DNA of 35,639 nucleotides from Burkholderiaceae bacterium (GCA_947374315.1 CANCBK010000014.1:1-35639), one strand, 5' to 3'. Positions 23,733 through 33,012 are shown, counted from the stretch's first letter. Made by a program: numbers and translations. The notes: generated from the letters alone by a model not told the origin.

Positions 23733-25970
23733 TTAAGCCACTTGCGCAGCCTTCAAGATTTCATTCAGGGTTGCGCTTGGGCGCATCACTGCCTTGCACT
23801 TCTCTGGATCAGCCACAAAGTAACCACCGATATCCGCCGGCTTGCCTTGAACCGCCTTCAGCTCTGCAGTAATCTTTTGCTCATTATCTGTCAATGCTTT
23901 AGCGATAGGAGCGAAATGGGCCTGCAATTCTTTATCCTCAGTTTGTGCAGCCAAGGCTTGCGCCCAATACATCGCCAAATAGAACTGGCTACCGCGGTTA
24001 TCCAACTCGCCTGTTCGTGGCGATGGTGACTTATTGTTATCCAATAATGTGCCGGTCGCTTCATCCAAGGTACGAGCCAAAATCTTCACTTTTTGATTGC
24101 CAGTTTTATCGCCAATATCCTCTAAGGAAACTGCCAAGGCCAAGAACTCACCTAAAGAATCCCAACGCAAATGGTTTTCTTCAATCAATTGCTGAACATG
24201 CTTAGGAGCAGAACCACCAGCACCCGTTTCAAAGAGACCGCCACCCGCCATCAAAGGCACGATAGACAACATCTTCGCACTAGTGCCAAGCTCCATGATT
24301 GGGAACAAGTCAGTGAGGTAGTCACGCAAAATATTACCGGTAACGGAGATCGTATCTTTACCGCGAATGACGCGCTCTAGCGTGAAACGCATTGCACGAG
24401 TCTGCGACATGATCTGAATATCCACACCTGTTAAGTCGTAATCTTTGAGATAGGTTTGAACTTTCTTGATCAGCTCAGCTTCATGTGGGCGGTACTCATC
24501 CAACCAAAATACTGCTGGGGTACCAGAAAGACGCGCACGGTTTACCGCCAATTTTACCCAGTCACGAATCGGCGCATCCTTAACCTGGCACATGCGCCAA
24601 ATATCACCCTCTTCTACATTCTGCTCCAGCAATACTGTGCCGTCATCTGCAACAATCCGCGCAACACCAGCCTCAGGAATCTCAAAAGTCTTATCGTGTG
24701 AGCCATACTCTTCAGCCTGCTGAGCCATCAAGCCCACATTTGGCACGGTACCCATCGTCGTTGGATCAAAGTTACCGTGAGTCTTGCAGAAGTTAATCAT
24801 CTCTTGGTAAATACGGGCAAAGGTACTTTCTGGAATCACTGCTTTAGTGTCATGCAAGCGACCGTCAGCACCCCACATCTTGCCACCCACACGAATCATC
24901 GCTGGCATAGATGCATCAACGATCACATCACTTGGTGAATGCAGATTGGTAATGCCTTTAGCAGAGTCAACCATCGCCAATGCGGGACGGTGCTCATGGC
25001 ACGCATGCAGATCTTGAATGATTTCTTCGCGCTTAGATTCTGGCAACGTTTTGATCTTGTCGTATAAGCTGCTCATGCCATTGTTTGGATTAACACCCAA
25101 CTCTTCAAACAACTTGGCATGCTTTTCAAATGCATCTTTGTAGAAAATCTTCACAGCGTGACCAAATACGATCGGGTGCGAGACTTTCATCATGGTTGCC
25201 TTCACATGCAAGGACAACATCATGCCAGTCTTGTAAGCATCTTCGATTTCTTTTTCATAGAACTCGCAGAGCGCTTTTTTGCTCATGAACATGCTATCGA
25301 TAATTTCACCAGCGAGCAAAGAGACCTTGGGTTTCAAAACAATCGTTTTGCCACTTTTCGTAAGCAAATCCATCTTGACATCACACGCCTTGGTCAGCGT
25401 CATTGACTTCTCACCTGCGTAGAAGTCACCCCCATGCATATGGGATACGTGCGTACGGGAAGCCTGGCTCCACTCACCCATAGAATGGGGGTTCTTGCGG
25501 GCATACCGCTTTACCGCATTGGGTGCGCGGCGATCAGAGTTGCCTTCACGCAATACGGGGTTTACTGCGCTACCCAAACATTTAGAGTAACGAGTACGAA
25601 TAGATTTTTCAGCATCATTTTTAGGATCATCTGGAAAATCTGGAATCTTGTAACCTTTGGCTTGCAACTCTTTAATAGCGGCAAGCAACTGAGGAACAGA
25701 GGCGCTGATGTTGGGCAATTTAATGATGTTGGTATCTGGCAATAAAGTCATGCGACCCAACTCAGCCAAATTATCGGGAACTTTTTGCTCTTCAGTCAGA
25801 CAATCTGAAAACTCAGACAAGATACGCGCCGCAACAGAAATGTCGCTCTTCACAATCTGAACTCCAGCCGGCGCTGTAAAGGTGCGAATGATCGGCAAAA
25901 ATGCACAGGTCGCCAATAATGGCGCTTCATCCGTCAGCGTGTAAATGATCTTTGATTTCTCTGAAGCCAT
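23733..25970 (-). CDS. icd: Monomeric NADP-dependent isocitrate dehydrogenase
   Basis: A 745-residue protein matching the large monomeric IDH-II type, about 740 residues, unrelated in length to the dimeric enzyme. I chose ATG at 25970 because GAGGAA lies 6-7 nt before it and because the family starts with the segment [14 protein letters not shown]; the frame is open to 26042. Recognisable blocks include the central [22 protein letters not shown] and the later [18 protein letters not shown]. It catalyses the oxidative decarboxylation of isocitrate to 2-oxoglutarate with NADPH in the TCA cycle. Single-gene unit with its own terminator. Confidence 0.95.
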   Translation of the reverse strand: MASEKSKIIYTLTDEAPLLATCAFLPIIRTFTAPAGVQIVKSDISVAARILSEFSDCLTEEQKVPDNLAELGRMTLLPDTNIIKLPNISASVPQLLAAIKELQAKGYKIPDFPDDPKNDAEKSIRTRYSKCLGSAVNPVLREGNSDRRAPNAVKRYARKNPHSMGEWSQASRTHVSHMHGGDFYAGEKSMTLTKACDVKMDLLTKSGKTIVLKPKVSLLAGEIIDSMFMSKKALCEFYEKEIEDAYKTGMMLSLHVKATMMKVSHPIVFGHAVKIFYKDAFEKHAKLFEELGVNPNNGMSSLYDKIKTLPESKREEIIQDLHACHEHRPALAMVDSAKGITNLHSPSDVIVDASMPAMIRVGGKMWGADGRLHDTKAVIPESTFARIYQEMINFCKTHGNFDPTTMGTVPNVGLMAQQAEEYGSHDKTFEIPEAGVARIVADDGTVLLEQNVEEGDIWRMCQVKDAPIRDWVKLAVNRARLSGTPAVFWLDEYRPHEAELIKKVQTYLKDYDLTGVDIQIMSQTRAMRFTLERVIRGKDTISVTGNILRDYLTDLFPIMELGTSAKMLSIVPLMAGGGLFETGAGGSAPKHVQQLIEENHLRWDSLGEFLALAVSLEDIGDKTGNQKVKILARTLDEATGTLLDNNKSPSPRTGELDNRGSQFYLAMYWAQALAAQTEDKELQAHFAPIAKALTDNEQKITAELKAVQGKPADIGGYFVADPEKCKAVMRPSATLNEILKAAQVA

Positions 25971-26220
25971 TGATGTTTCCTCGATATTGATAAATATTAG
26001 GGTTCGGTCTATACCGAGCCTCTCTCGCATTCCGCACGCCACACGTCAGATGCTTTTGACCGTCTTTTGTGTAATTTCACGCGCTGGACCAAGGCCACCA
26101 TTTTAAATCATGGACCCTAGCAATTTAAGGGGATTTAGGCCCCAAAGTGGACGAAGCAAGCCAATGTAAGGGAATCCACCAACACAATCTCACTTTCGAA
26201 TACACCGTAAACTGCCATAC

Positions 26221-27414
26221 ATGACTAGCAAGCACCCCTTACTCAATAAAAACCTCGTGCTACTCATTCTCTGTCAGGGCTTATTTCTGACCAATAATGT
26301 GACGTTTATAGCGATCAATGGTCTGGTTGGCCTAAGCCTTAGCCCCGTAGCTTGGATGGCTACCTTGCCCGTAATGGGCTATGTTGTCGGCGCCGCCTTT
26401 TCGACATCCATCGTTGCCAAAACCCAAAATTACTTTGGCCGTAAGATTTCCTTTCAACTAGGACTCTTAATAGCTGTCTTCTCAGCCCTGCTCTGCGCCT
26501 ATGCCGCCATTTCCAAAAACTTTTGGCTCTTGGTGCTAGGCACCTTCATTGCGGGCTATTACAGTGCCAATGGTCAACTCTACCGATTTGCCGCAGCCGA
26601 ACTCACCGTGGCTAGCCAGAGAGACAAAGCAGTCTCTTGGGTGTTGGCTGGCGGAATTCTGGGTGCAGTCATCGGCCCAAACCTAGCCTCTTGGACCAGG
26701 AATCTCTTTGATACCCCCTTCTTGGGAGCCTATCTCTCCCTCTCCGTTGCCGGGCTCATTGGCATCATCGTGATGCAGTTCATCCACTTCCCTGAAGAAT
26801 TCAAAACCCACCATTCCCTGTCAGATGGTAGGGACCTCAAAACCATCCTCAGGCAACCCGTCTTTATGGTGGCCATTATTGGCGCCGCCCTCGGTTACGG
26901 GGTCATGAATTTATTAATGGCAGCCACTCCACTAGCGATGCAAATGTGTGGCCTGCCATTCTCCGATACTGCTTTGGTGCTGGAGTGGCATGTCATTGGC
27001 ATGTTTGCCCCAGGCTTTTTAACTGGCTCACTGATTCAGCGCTTTGGCGCTCTCAAAATCATGGGTGTCGGGGTCATGCTAAACCTACTATGCATTGCGA
27101 TCGCCTTGACTGGGGTTGATTTCCATCAGTATTTAATTGCACTGTTGTTCTTAGGCGTCGGCTGGAACTTTTTATTTACCGGCGCCACCTCATTGGCTAT
27201 GACGGCTTATCGGCCAGAAGAGCGCGACAAAGCGCAGGCAGCCATTAACTTCTTTGTCTTTGGAACAATGGCATTTACTTCATTTGGCTCAGGCGCCCTC
27301 ATTACCTCTCAAGGCTGGGATATCCTGAATCTTGGCTCATTGCTTCCCGTCACCGTTACCGCAGGAGCATTGATTTGGCTTAGCGCCAAGCGAAGAAAAT
27401 GGACTCGCCCTTAA
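26221..27414 (+). CDS. MFS transporter
   Basis: A 397-residue major-facilitator protein with about 12 hydrophobic helices. The loop between helices 2 and 3 reads KTQNYFGRKISF, a recognisable variant of the GxxxDRxGRR signature, and the second half begins near residue 210. The substrate is not evident; the family resembles drug/metabolite exporters of the YfkF or BCR kind. No good ribosome-binding site precedes the ATG. The last four bases overlap those of the convergent DUF6352-type gene within TTAA. The 250 bp upstream of it, towards icd, holds the icd leader and nothing else that I can support. Confidence 0.85.
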   Translation: MTSKHPLLNKNLVLLILCQGLFLTNNVTFIAINGLVGLSLSPVAWMATLPVMGYVVGAAFSTSIVAKTQNYFGRKISFQLGLLIAVFSALLCAYAAISKNFWLLVLGTFIAGYYSANGQLYRFAAAELTVASQRDKAVSWVLAGGILGAVIGPNLASWTRNLFDTPFLGAYLSLSVAGLIGIIVMQFIHFPEEFKTHHSLSDGRDLKTILRQPVFMVAIIGAALGYGVMNLLMAATPLAMQMCGLPFSDTALVLEWHVIGMFAPGFLTGSLIQRFGALKIMGVGVMLNLLCIAIALTGVDFHQYLIALLFLGVGWNFLFTGATSLAMTAYRPEERDKAQAAINFFVFGTMAFTSFGSGALITSQGWDILNLGSLLPVTVTAGALIWLSAKRRKWTRP

Positions 27415-28427
27415 GATGTTTTTGCCAAGGGCAAGTTGAACAACAGATTCTGGGGCTTTAGCTTCAATTCAGACTGGTCATTCATGGCGATTCCTAGATA
27501 CACTGGCTTGCCAGCTTGCGCTTTCGATACGGCAGCTTCATCAATAAAGTCCAGGCGGAACAAGCAGATAATTTTCTCTAGCTCTTCAGCATCCACCGCA
27601 TCTTTGTTGTAAAGCTTATTCAAGATCTCAGTTGCGCTGGCATCTAGACCCACATGCCACGACCACTTGGGATCAGTAATTTGCTGCATAGGGGTAATGC
27701 GTATCTGCGCCCCTAAAAAATGCTCTACCCACCTCTCTAGCACGCGACAAAAATGATTGATAGGGGGTTGGCCAAAATTGAGTTGCACCGCAAAATCATG
27801 CGCCTCGTCTCTCTCCCAGTAAAGATCGGCATTGTCTTCATGCAAGACATCTAAATCGATTGAGCGCATGGCCATCGAATTGCCCTTGAGAAGATCCATG
27901 ATGTTGCCAGTCTCACCAGCCTGCGCATTGCGGGCCACGATCTCATCGTCCGCCCCCATGACAACACCTTCCTCAAGGACGCTGATCTTTTGCGTCCGAA
28001 AGAAGAGCTCGCCCATACGAGCATCTAGCGGATGGCAATCTTCACCCAAAATATGTCTGATAAAGATTTGGGCTAATTGCGCAATGAATAGGGGTGGCAC
28101 ATCAACACCCTCACCCTTAAATAAACCCATATAAAAGCTCTCTAAGGAGCTGGTTGCTAATAGCTTGGCGCGATATCGCAACCAGACCTGATAATTCGCC
28201 TGAATATCAGGATCCGCCATCGCCGCAATGTCAGCATCGGAAATGGCCGCACGAGGATTCTCGGTTAAGCGCTGATGCAGGGTACGCTCAGCATCACAAG
28301 ACTCCGGCACCAAATGTAATTCTGGCCGCAACAAATATGTCCGCAAAAAATCATCGGTCACTAGCAATTGATTGTCCGAGCCTACCTCGAGGGTTTTATA
28401 AGCTGAATGGGGCCAGAAGTTTGTCAT
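27411..28427 (-). CDS. DUF6352-type hypothetical protein
   Basis: A 338-residue soluble protein of a Burkholderiales family I recognise as DUF6352, function unknown. I chose ATG at 28427 (NFWPHSAYKTL); the frame extends six codons further upstream. The N-terminal part resembles descriptions in which WPHSAY-KTL is followed by a D-F-L-R-x-Y-x-x-R-P-E-L segment. The acidic, tryptophan-rich sequence (PKWSWHVGLDASATEILN near 257-274) has no catalytic motif that I can name. It is divergent from an FKBP gene with about 75 bp between starts, so promoters probably overlap. Confidence 0.65.
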   Translation of the reverse strand: MTNFWPHSAYKTLEVGSDNQLLVTDDFLRTYLLRPELHLVPESCDAERTLHQRLTENPRAAISDADIAAMADPDIQANYQVWLRYRAKLLATSSLESFYMGLFKGEGVDVPPLFIAQLAQIFIRHILGEDCHPLDARMGELFFRTQKISVLEEGVVMGADDEIVARNAQAGETGNIMDLLKGNSMAMRSIDLDVLHEDNADLYWERDEAHDFAVQLNFGQPPINHFCRVLERWVEHFLGAQIRITPMQQITDPKWSWHVGLDASATEILNKLYNKDAVDAEELEKIICLFRLDFIDEAAVSKAQAGKPVYLGIAMNDQSELKLKPQNLLFNLPLAKTS

Positions 28428-28502
28428 GTTGGTGCGCTCGAACAAAAAGATAAGGCTCAGAATATACTAGCCGTTCAATTTCAGCCAAAGAGGAAGATAA
28501 GC

Positions 28503-28850
28503 ATGAGCGAACTTAAAAAAATAGATACCGTTGTAGGTGATGGCCAAGAAGCTGTTGCTGGCAACGCAGTCGATGTCCATTACACCGGCTGGTTGTTTGA
28601 TGAGAATGCGCCTGACAACAAGGGCCAGAAGTTTGATAGTTCCCTCGATCGCGGCCAACTGTTTAGCTTTCCCTTAGGTGCTGGCCATGTCATTAAGGGT
28701 TGGGATCAAGGCGTGCAAGGCATGAAGATTGGCGGCAAGCGCACCCTGATCATCCCATCTGAAATGGGGTATGGTGCACGCGGCGCTGGTGGCGTCATTC
28801 CGCCAAATGCAACACTCGTTTTTGATGTGGAGCTGCACGGCGTCAATTAA
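28503..28850 (+). CDS. FKBP-type peptidyl-prolyl cis-trans isomerase
   Basis: A 115-residue single-domain FKBP. The start is the ATG at 28503, preceded by AGAGGAAG; the open frame reaches 28407, but that would overlap the divergent gene. FKBP features: VDVHYTGWL, FDSS, GHVIKGWDQGVQGMKIGG and the C-terminal GVIPPNATLVFDVEL strand. No signal peptide, so cytoplasmic. It folds proline-containing proteins; FKBPs of this size are common and highly conserved in Burkholderiales. Confidence 0.92.
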   Translation: MSELKKIDTVVGDGQEAVAGNAVDVHYTGWLFDENAPDNKGQKFDSSLDRGQLFSFPLGAGHVIKGWDQGVQGMKIGGKRTLIIPSEMGYGARGAGGVIPPNATLVFDVELHGVN

Positions 28851-28877
28851 TTTAGCCTAGAGCAGGATCCTAGAAGC

Positions 28878-28910
28878 AATAAGGCCACTCAATTGAGCGG
28901 CCTTATTTTT
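28878..28910 (+). terminator. Rho-independent terminator of the FKBP gene
   Basis: AATAAGGCC (28878-28886) pairs with GGCCTTATT (28899-28907); the internal CTCAATTGAG is itself a palindrome, so the stem is nearly continuous. T-run to 28910. It also separates the convergent lytic transglycosylase gene. Confidence 0.87.
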
Positions 28911-28931
28911 GACTGTTTCAGTTCAACAAAA

Positions 28932-29915
28932 TTATGAGCGGACATCCTTGCCGTTCAATGTCAATCTAGTAGGTGAATGCGTTTGGCACAAACCAATTAA
29001 ACGATTTCTTTCGGCCATCACCTTGTCGGCGTAACCACCATCGTTATCTGCGTTCGCTGCACCTACGTAATACTTCAAGCCATTACGCAGTGAGCCGCTG
29101 GTAGCAATCAAATATTTCAAGATGTACGCGCCCACCCGAATATTGACCTCAGGTTTCACTGCATCCGTTGCGCCACCATAGAGGGCATATTTATCCTTAT
29201 GAATTGCGGTCATCACTTGCATTAAGCCTTCCGCACCAGCCTCACTCTTCGTCAAGGGATTGAAGTTGGACTCTACTGAAATCACAGCGAGCAACAACAC
29301 TGGATCAATATTGACTTCTTTTGCAATCAATACGGTATTTGAAACATATTCCTCAATCTTGGCGCGATCAAGTTTGTATTTCTTCTCAAAGAAGTCGGCA
29401 ACCGCGCGTTGATTTTGGATGGGCACCATCAATTTAGAGTCGAGGGCCTGTGGGTCAATTTTTGATGTGGGAATTTGATCCGATAAATGCGAAATCGGCC
29501 GTACTTTTGCCTGGGCAACCGAAGGCATTAAGAGCGCAACTGTTTGTTGCTTCGCGCTCATCAAGCCACGATTAGGGCTGACTGAATTCTTTCCATAAAT
29601 GACGTTGGCAATTTCTTTATCGGCAACTGCCTTTGGAGCTTCAGCTTGATATTGATCGAGCATGGCAAAGCCGTTATGCCAAACCATGTGGCGAGCTTCG
29701 TCAGGAACGAGAATGCGGGCCAGGTCAAAGGCACCTGCTTGGGTGCCATTACCAGAAAGCCAAAGTCCAACAATCATGAAAACAGTGACAATCAATATGC
29801 CATTCATCACCCGATACACCGGCGATAGAGCATGAACTAGCGACGCTTTAGCGCTAGCCCTTGCAGGCTGCACTAGCGGTAAGTCACTCGAATTTGCTGA
29901 AAAACAATTAATCAT
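28932..29915 (-). CDS. Lytic transglycosylase (SLT domain)
   Basis: A 327-residue protein with an N-terminal membrane anchor (about 38-54, ILIVTVFMIVGLWLSG) and a C-terminal SLT domain (about 195-300). The catalytic glutamate sits in AVISVESNFNP, followed by EAGAEGLMQVMTAIH and the AYILKYLI segment. It cleaves peptidoglycan between MurNAc and GlcNAc with 1,6-anhydro product formation. The first 37 residues are cytoplasmic and unrelated to the domain. The unusual helix position suggests a type II membrane protein, not a cleaved signal. Confidence 0.85.
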   Translation of the reverse strand: MINCFSANSSDLPLVQPARASAKASLVHALSPVYRVMNGILIVTVFMIVGLWLSGNGTQAGAFDLARILVPDEARHMVWHNGFAMLDQYQAEAPKAVADKEIANVIYGKNSVSPNRGLMSAKQQTVALLMPSVAQAKVRPISHLSDQIPTSKIDPQALDSKLMVPIQNQRAVADFFEKKYKLDRAKIEEYVSNTVLIAKEVNIDPVLLLAVISVESNFNPLTKSEAGAEGLMQVMTAIHKDKYALYGGATDAVKPEVNIRVGAYILKYLIATSGSLRNGLKYYVGAANADNDGGYADKVMAERNRLIGLCQTHSPTRLTLNGKDVRS

Positions 29916-30144
29916 TCATGGTCTTGCAGTACCCCAAAAAACTAAACTTCTAATTTATGTTGCACTGCAATAAGTAATAAACATGTGCCATCCTAAGAAG
30001 GTTCTTATATCAAGTCAAGAATAAGGAAAGTGATTTCTATAACTTATAGGTCTTGAAATAAGCAAGATCCCTACCTTCATCCTGAGATTAGATATTTAAC
30101 CCTTTAAATTCAATCACTTAATGAAGTTAGTAGGCGCTTATTCC

Positions 30145-30184
30145 ATAGTATAAAAAAGGGCTCTAAAAGTAACTTTTTTACTAT
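30145..30184 (+). terminator. Terminator-like hairpin in the 519-bp gap
   Basis: ATAGT (30145-30149) pairs with ACTAT (30180-30184) and AAAAAAG (30152-30158) with CTTTTTT (30173-30179), with a 2-nt bulge and a 14-nt loop, followed by TTTT. No gene ends just upstream on the plus strand, so it would terminate an unannotated transcript; on the minus strand it would precede the transglycosylase. Confidence 0.4.
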
Positions 30185-30354
30185 TTTGAGCTTGGGAAGG
30201 AGTGCTCAGGCCCATACATCTAGTATTTAAGGTGATCTCTTTTTCTACCTGTAGTGGTCCTTGGTCATTCCAAGCAAATTGAAATTCATCAAGAGCAAGG
30301 GCTGCAGTCTTTCATCAAGCCCAGCAATTCAAGACTTGAAACGCTAGATAAAGA

Positions 30355-30370
30355 CTAGCTCTAGAGCTAG
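30355..30370. promoter_or_regulatory. Perfect 16-bp palindrome CTAGCTCTAGAGCTAG
   Basis: The sequence equals its own reverse complement and contains three CTAG tetranucleotides, which are generally rare in bacterial DNA. It lies 64 bp before the endonuclease start, in operator range. Confidence 0.45.
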
Positions 30371-30434
30371 CTAGGGCGATCGAAAAGCGAATAGTTTCAC
30401 TTCCCCCCGTCAGCACTGATTACACTGGTATCCG

Positions 30435-31454
30435 ATGAAATGGCTAGCCAAACTCTTCTTACTTGTCATGCTTGGAGCGCCACTGAGTGCCTCCGCTCTA
30501 TTTGATCAATGCAAGGAATTGTTTCCAGCCCAGCAAATCCCTACTACCTCACAACTGGGTAGAGACCTTTGCTTTGATGACTTTGCTATCTACTACTCTC
30601 CCGCAGATAAGAAGCCGATATATACAGTGGAGAGGCTTAATGGAGCGCAACTGCAGGCACCGCACCCTCGTCGCACCAATCAATTTTATGAGGAAGCAAG
30701 GCTGCCTTTCCATGAGAGAGCCTTATTAGCTGACTATCGCGGCAGCGGCTATGACCGGGGACATAACGTGCCTGCAGGAGATATGACCCGGGAGCGAGGC
30801 ATGGCCCAGTCCTTCTCCCTGGCAAATATGATGCCGCAAGCCAGACAAAACAATCAGGGCATTTGGGCAAAACGGGTTGAAGAGCCGACCAGGATGTACA
30901 TCAAGCGCGCCCAGGGCGAGGTTTATGTCTTTACTGGATCCACTGGCCAGATTGGCAGCATGGGGAGAAGCAGGGTCACGATTCCAGAGCATCTTTATAA
31001 GTTGGTATATGACCCCAATAAAAAAACAGCATGGGCTTACTGGGTTGATAACACCGATGATGCGCAAATGAGCCCACCCATCTCTTATGCGGAGCTCATC
31101 CAAAAAACCGGCATCGACTTTCATCTCCCTATTGAGGCCAATGAAGATGGCCTGACTAAACATCCTGAAAAGAGCCCATCGAAAACGAAGCAGTTAGTAG
31201 GCGACTGGTATCCCGTCTTTTTCGATCAGTACTCACCAGATAAGGTAGCAGCCATTGTTTCCAATATCAAAGCAGCTAGGGTTGCCAATATTCAAATTCA
31301 GTATGACCGCAACGTGGAATTAGCTCAAAAGTTGGCGCAAGAGATTCAAGCGCAAAGCTTCATGCAGGCGACTCTTTTACAAAATAGTCCCCCAGACTCG
31401 CCTGGGGTTAGCTATGAACGCAATCGCGTGACAGCAATAGTGCACTCCAAATAA
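30435..31454 (+). CDS. Exported DNA/RNA non-specific endonuclease
   Basis: A 339-residue protein with a signal peptide (about 1-21, ending SASA) and a beta-beta-alpha-metal nuclease domain (about 45-235). The catalytic motif DRGH is at 107-110 in YDRGHNVPAGDM, and LANMMPQARQNNQGIW supplies the metal-binding asparagine near 139. The family (NucA, Serratia nuclease) degrades both DNA and RNA outside the cytoplasm, for nutrient scavenging or defence of the periplasm. The C-terminal third (about 240-339) is helical and not part of the domain. A 519-bp gap with a palindrome precedes it. The ATG has no strong ribosome-binding site. Confidence 0.85.
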   Translation: MKWLAKLFLLVMLGAPLSASALFDQCKELFPAQQIPTTSQLGRDLCFDDFAIYYSPADKKPIYTVERLNGAQLQAPHPRRTNQFYEEARLPFHERALLADYRGSGYDRGHNVPAGDMTRERGMAQSFSLANMMPQARQNNQGIWAKRVEEPTRMYIKRAQGEVYVFTGSTGQIGSMGRSRVTIPEHLYKLVYDPNKKTAWAYWVDNTDDAQMSPPISYAELIQKTGIDFHLPIEANEDGLTKHPEKSPSKTKQLVGDWYPVFFDQYSPDKVAAIVSNIKAARVANIQIQYDRNVELAQKLAQEIQAQSFMQATLLQNSPPDSPGVSYERNRVTAIVHSK

Positions 31455-31463
31455 GTTAGCCAG

Positions 31464-31706
31464 TTAGTGCTCGCGAAAGCGAGATTGAATGCCATGCGCC
31501 CGCTGGATTGGGCCTAATAGCCCCCGCAAACCATTGTGATCCAGGGTATGCATCAACTCTAGCAACTCCCCAAGCTCACCCTTCGGAAATCCTTCGCGCG
31601 CAAACCACGCCAAGTAATTGCCCGGCAAATCAGCCAAAGCGCGCCCCGCATGCTTGCCAAAGGGCATTTTCATCATGACTAGTTTTTCAAGGGCTTCCGA
31701 GTTCAT
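31464..31706 (-). CDS. DUF3820 family protein
   Basis: An 80-residue protein matching DUF3820: the MPFGKHAGRALADLPGNYLAWF block (key residues F15, G16, K17, H18, G20, L24, P27, Y30, W33) followed by a helical L-G-E-L-L-E-L segment. The family is annotated in places as a quorum-sensing-regulated virulence factor, but a biochemical function is not established. I chose the ATG at 31706; an in-frame GTG at 31736 is possible. It is convergent with the endonuclease, 9 bp apart, and divergent from the Fur-type promoter, so its own promoter overlaps that region. Confidence 0.7.
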   Translation of the reverse strand: MNSEALEKLVMMKMPFGKHAGRALADLPGNYLAWFAREGFPKGELGELLELMHTLDHNGLRGLLGPIQRAHGIQSRFREH

Positions 31707-31776
31707 AGGCCAAATATTACAAGGTTGCGTCAACACGCAATTCCAACACCGGGCTCAATGTGGTCTTTTTCCTTTA

Positions 31777-31805
31777 TTGATAACGATTCTCATCTACTGT
31801 ATATT
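31777..31805 (+). promoter_or_regulatory. Sigma70-like promoter of the flavin electron-transfer operon
   Basis: TTGATA (31777-31782) is followed after exactly 17 bp by TATATT (31800-31805), each with one or two differences from consensus. Transcription would begin near 31812, giving a leader of about 35 nt before the barrel gene at 31847. Fur-box-like sites cover the -35 element and the start region. Confidence 0.65.
31779..31794. promoter_or_regulatory. Fur-box-like site 1 over the -35 element
   Basis: GATAACGATTCTCATC agrees with the Fur-box core GATAATGATTATCATT at 13 of 16 positions by count. The GATTCTCAT half is the form common in proteobacterial Fur sites. Binding would block RNA polymerase when iron is plentiful. 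Confidence 0.7.
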
Positions 31806-31821
31806 GCGAATGGTTCTCATT
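31806..31821. promoter_or_regulatory. Fur-box-like site 2 over the transcription start
   Basis: GCGAATGGTTCTCATT agrees with the same core at 12 of 16 positions. It starts 27 bp after site 1 and immediately follows the -10 element. Confidence 0.6.
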
Positions 31822-31846
31822 TACTTTATCAACCACCCTTAACAAT

Positions 31847-32761
31847 ATGACACTGACCATTAAACGAATCGCCCTCTTCGCCGCCCTGCTAGCCACAGCC
31901 CTGCATTTTTCCTTCGCCAATGCGGGTGAAGGTGCTTTTGGTTGGATCTATACCCTAGACCTTCAGCCAAAAGGAAAGCTGGAGTTTGAGCAACGCTTAC
32001 AGCTGAATAAGCAACAAGCTACAGGGTCATATAACGCATGGGCATCAAGATCTGAGTTGGAATATGGAGTCACGAATGACTTTCAAGTCGCCGGTTACCT
32101 GAATGCCTACTATGTCAATGCGAATCAAAATTACACCAATCCAGAAGCTTGCGGTGATAGCCCCACCTGCACTGGCGGACAACCTGTTCCAGGGTCACAT
32201 GATCCAACAACAGCATATAGAAAAGGTGGGGTTGAAGGTGGATCTCTAGAGGCGATTTATCGAATCACCAATCCAGTGACATCCCCAGTCGGAGTCGGAC
32301 TCTATTTAGAGCCTACGCTTGGAAAAAATAAGAATGAACTTGAGGCGCGACTATTGCTGCAGTCAAACTTTATCGATGACAAATTGGTATTAGCTGGCAA
32401 CGTTGTTGTCGCCAATGAACAATTAAAGTTTGTGGGCAATGGCAATGTTCCCGAGTCGATGATGGATTTTCTCGTGGGAGCAAGTTACCGATTTGCGCCC
32501 AAATGGTCAGGTGGTGTTGAAGCCCGTTTTCATAATGACTATTCCAGCTATAACCTTCAAAATCAAACCCAAAAAGCGACATTTGTTGGGCCGAACTTAC
32601 ATTACGCGGAAAAAGACTGGTGGGTTACGGGTGCCTGGCGTTATCAGTTAAAAGGCAACACTTGCATGGGTGATGGTACCGCCGAATGCTCCAATGCCCG
32701 CGTTTGGGATAGCCACTCCGTAAATGAATTTATTGTCAAAGTGGGCTTTCCGCTCAACTAA
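31847..32761 (+). CDS. DUF6662-like outer-membrane protein, first gene of the Fur-type operon
   Basis: A 304-residue exported protein. The signal peptide (about 1-26) ends in ANA-G. The mature part begins GEGAFGWIYTLDLQPKGKLEFEQR, recognisable by the LDLQPKGKLEFEQ block as the DUF6662 kind, and continues with alternating polar/aromatic beta strands. Two cysteine pairs (ACGDSPTC near 101-108 and TCMG/ECSN near 269-277) may form external loop disulfides. A barrel or surface role follows from this. It is the promoter-proximal gene behind two Fur-type sites, so it is expected to be made at low iron; whether it moves iron, flavin or another substrate cannot be told. Confidence 0.65.
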   Translation: MTLTIKRIALFAALLATALHFSFANAGEGAFGWIYTLDLQPKGKLEFEQRLQLNKQQATGSYNAWASRSELEYGVTNDFQVAGYLNAYYVNANQNYTNPEACGDSPTCTGGQPVPGSHDPTTAYRKGGVEGGSLEAIYRITNPVTSPVGVGLYLEPTLGKNKNELEARLLLQSNFIDDKLVLAGNVVVANEQLKFVGNGNVPESMMDFLVGASYRFAPKWSGGVEARFHNDYSSYNLQNQTQKATFVGPNLHYAEKDWWVTGAWRYQLKGNTCMGDGTAECSNARVWDSHSVNEFIVKVGFPLN

Positions 32762-32795
32762 AAGAGCATCTCGCAATCTTCAGAAAAGGGCAAGC

Positions 32796-32975
32796 ATGGA
32801 AAAGCAAAATTTATTAATGGCGGCACTCATACACCTGGTTAAGTTTCAGTCGACCCACTGCGCAACTGCGAAAGAAAGGGCTCTGATGATGTTTGAGGCA
32901 TTGTCAGAATTAAAAGAAACCAGTCCCGAACTTGAAGATCTTTGCCTTCAAGCCAATGAATTATTAGTTAACTAA
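32796..32975 (+). CDS. 59-residue hypothetical protein in the Fur-type operon
   Basis: The ATG at 32796 has AAGGG upstream and lies 34 bp after the barrel gene; the next gene starts 37 bp past its stop. The frame continues upstream to 32724, inside the previous gene, which I do not count. The protein is helical and leucine-rich with an acidic middle (ELKETSPELEDL), two cysteines (22 and 50) and no signal peptide or membrane helix, so it is probably cytoplasmic. I know no family for it. Its fixed place between exported components suggests a regulatory or assembly role, which is inference from position. Confidence 0.6.
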   Translation: MEKQNLLMAALIHLVKFQSTHCATAKERALMMFEALSELKETSPELEDLCLQANELLVN

Positions 32976-33012
32976 CTCATCCATCCCCCGCTTCAATAAA
33001 AGAAATCTAATC

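Larger units (their letters stand above)
29916..30434. other. 519-bp gap without a recognisable gene
   Basis: AT-rich, with only very short reading frames. It holds a terminator-like hairpin (30145-30184), a short palindrome TTCAAG-A-CTTGAA (30328-30340) and a perfect 16-bp palindrome (30355-30370) shortly before the endonuclease gene. No tRNA cloverleaf or rRNA segment was seen. An unannotated small RNA ending at the hairpin is possible. Confidence 0.5.

Noticed and set aside
25119..25745. Plus-strand frames of about 100 residues inside the icd gene
   Set aside because: They are antisense to a strongly conserved enzyme and have no supporting signals. Similar frames opposite other large genes were dismissed for the same reason.
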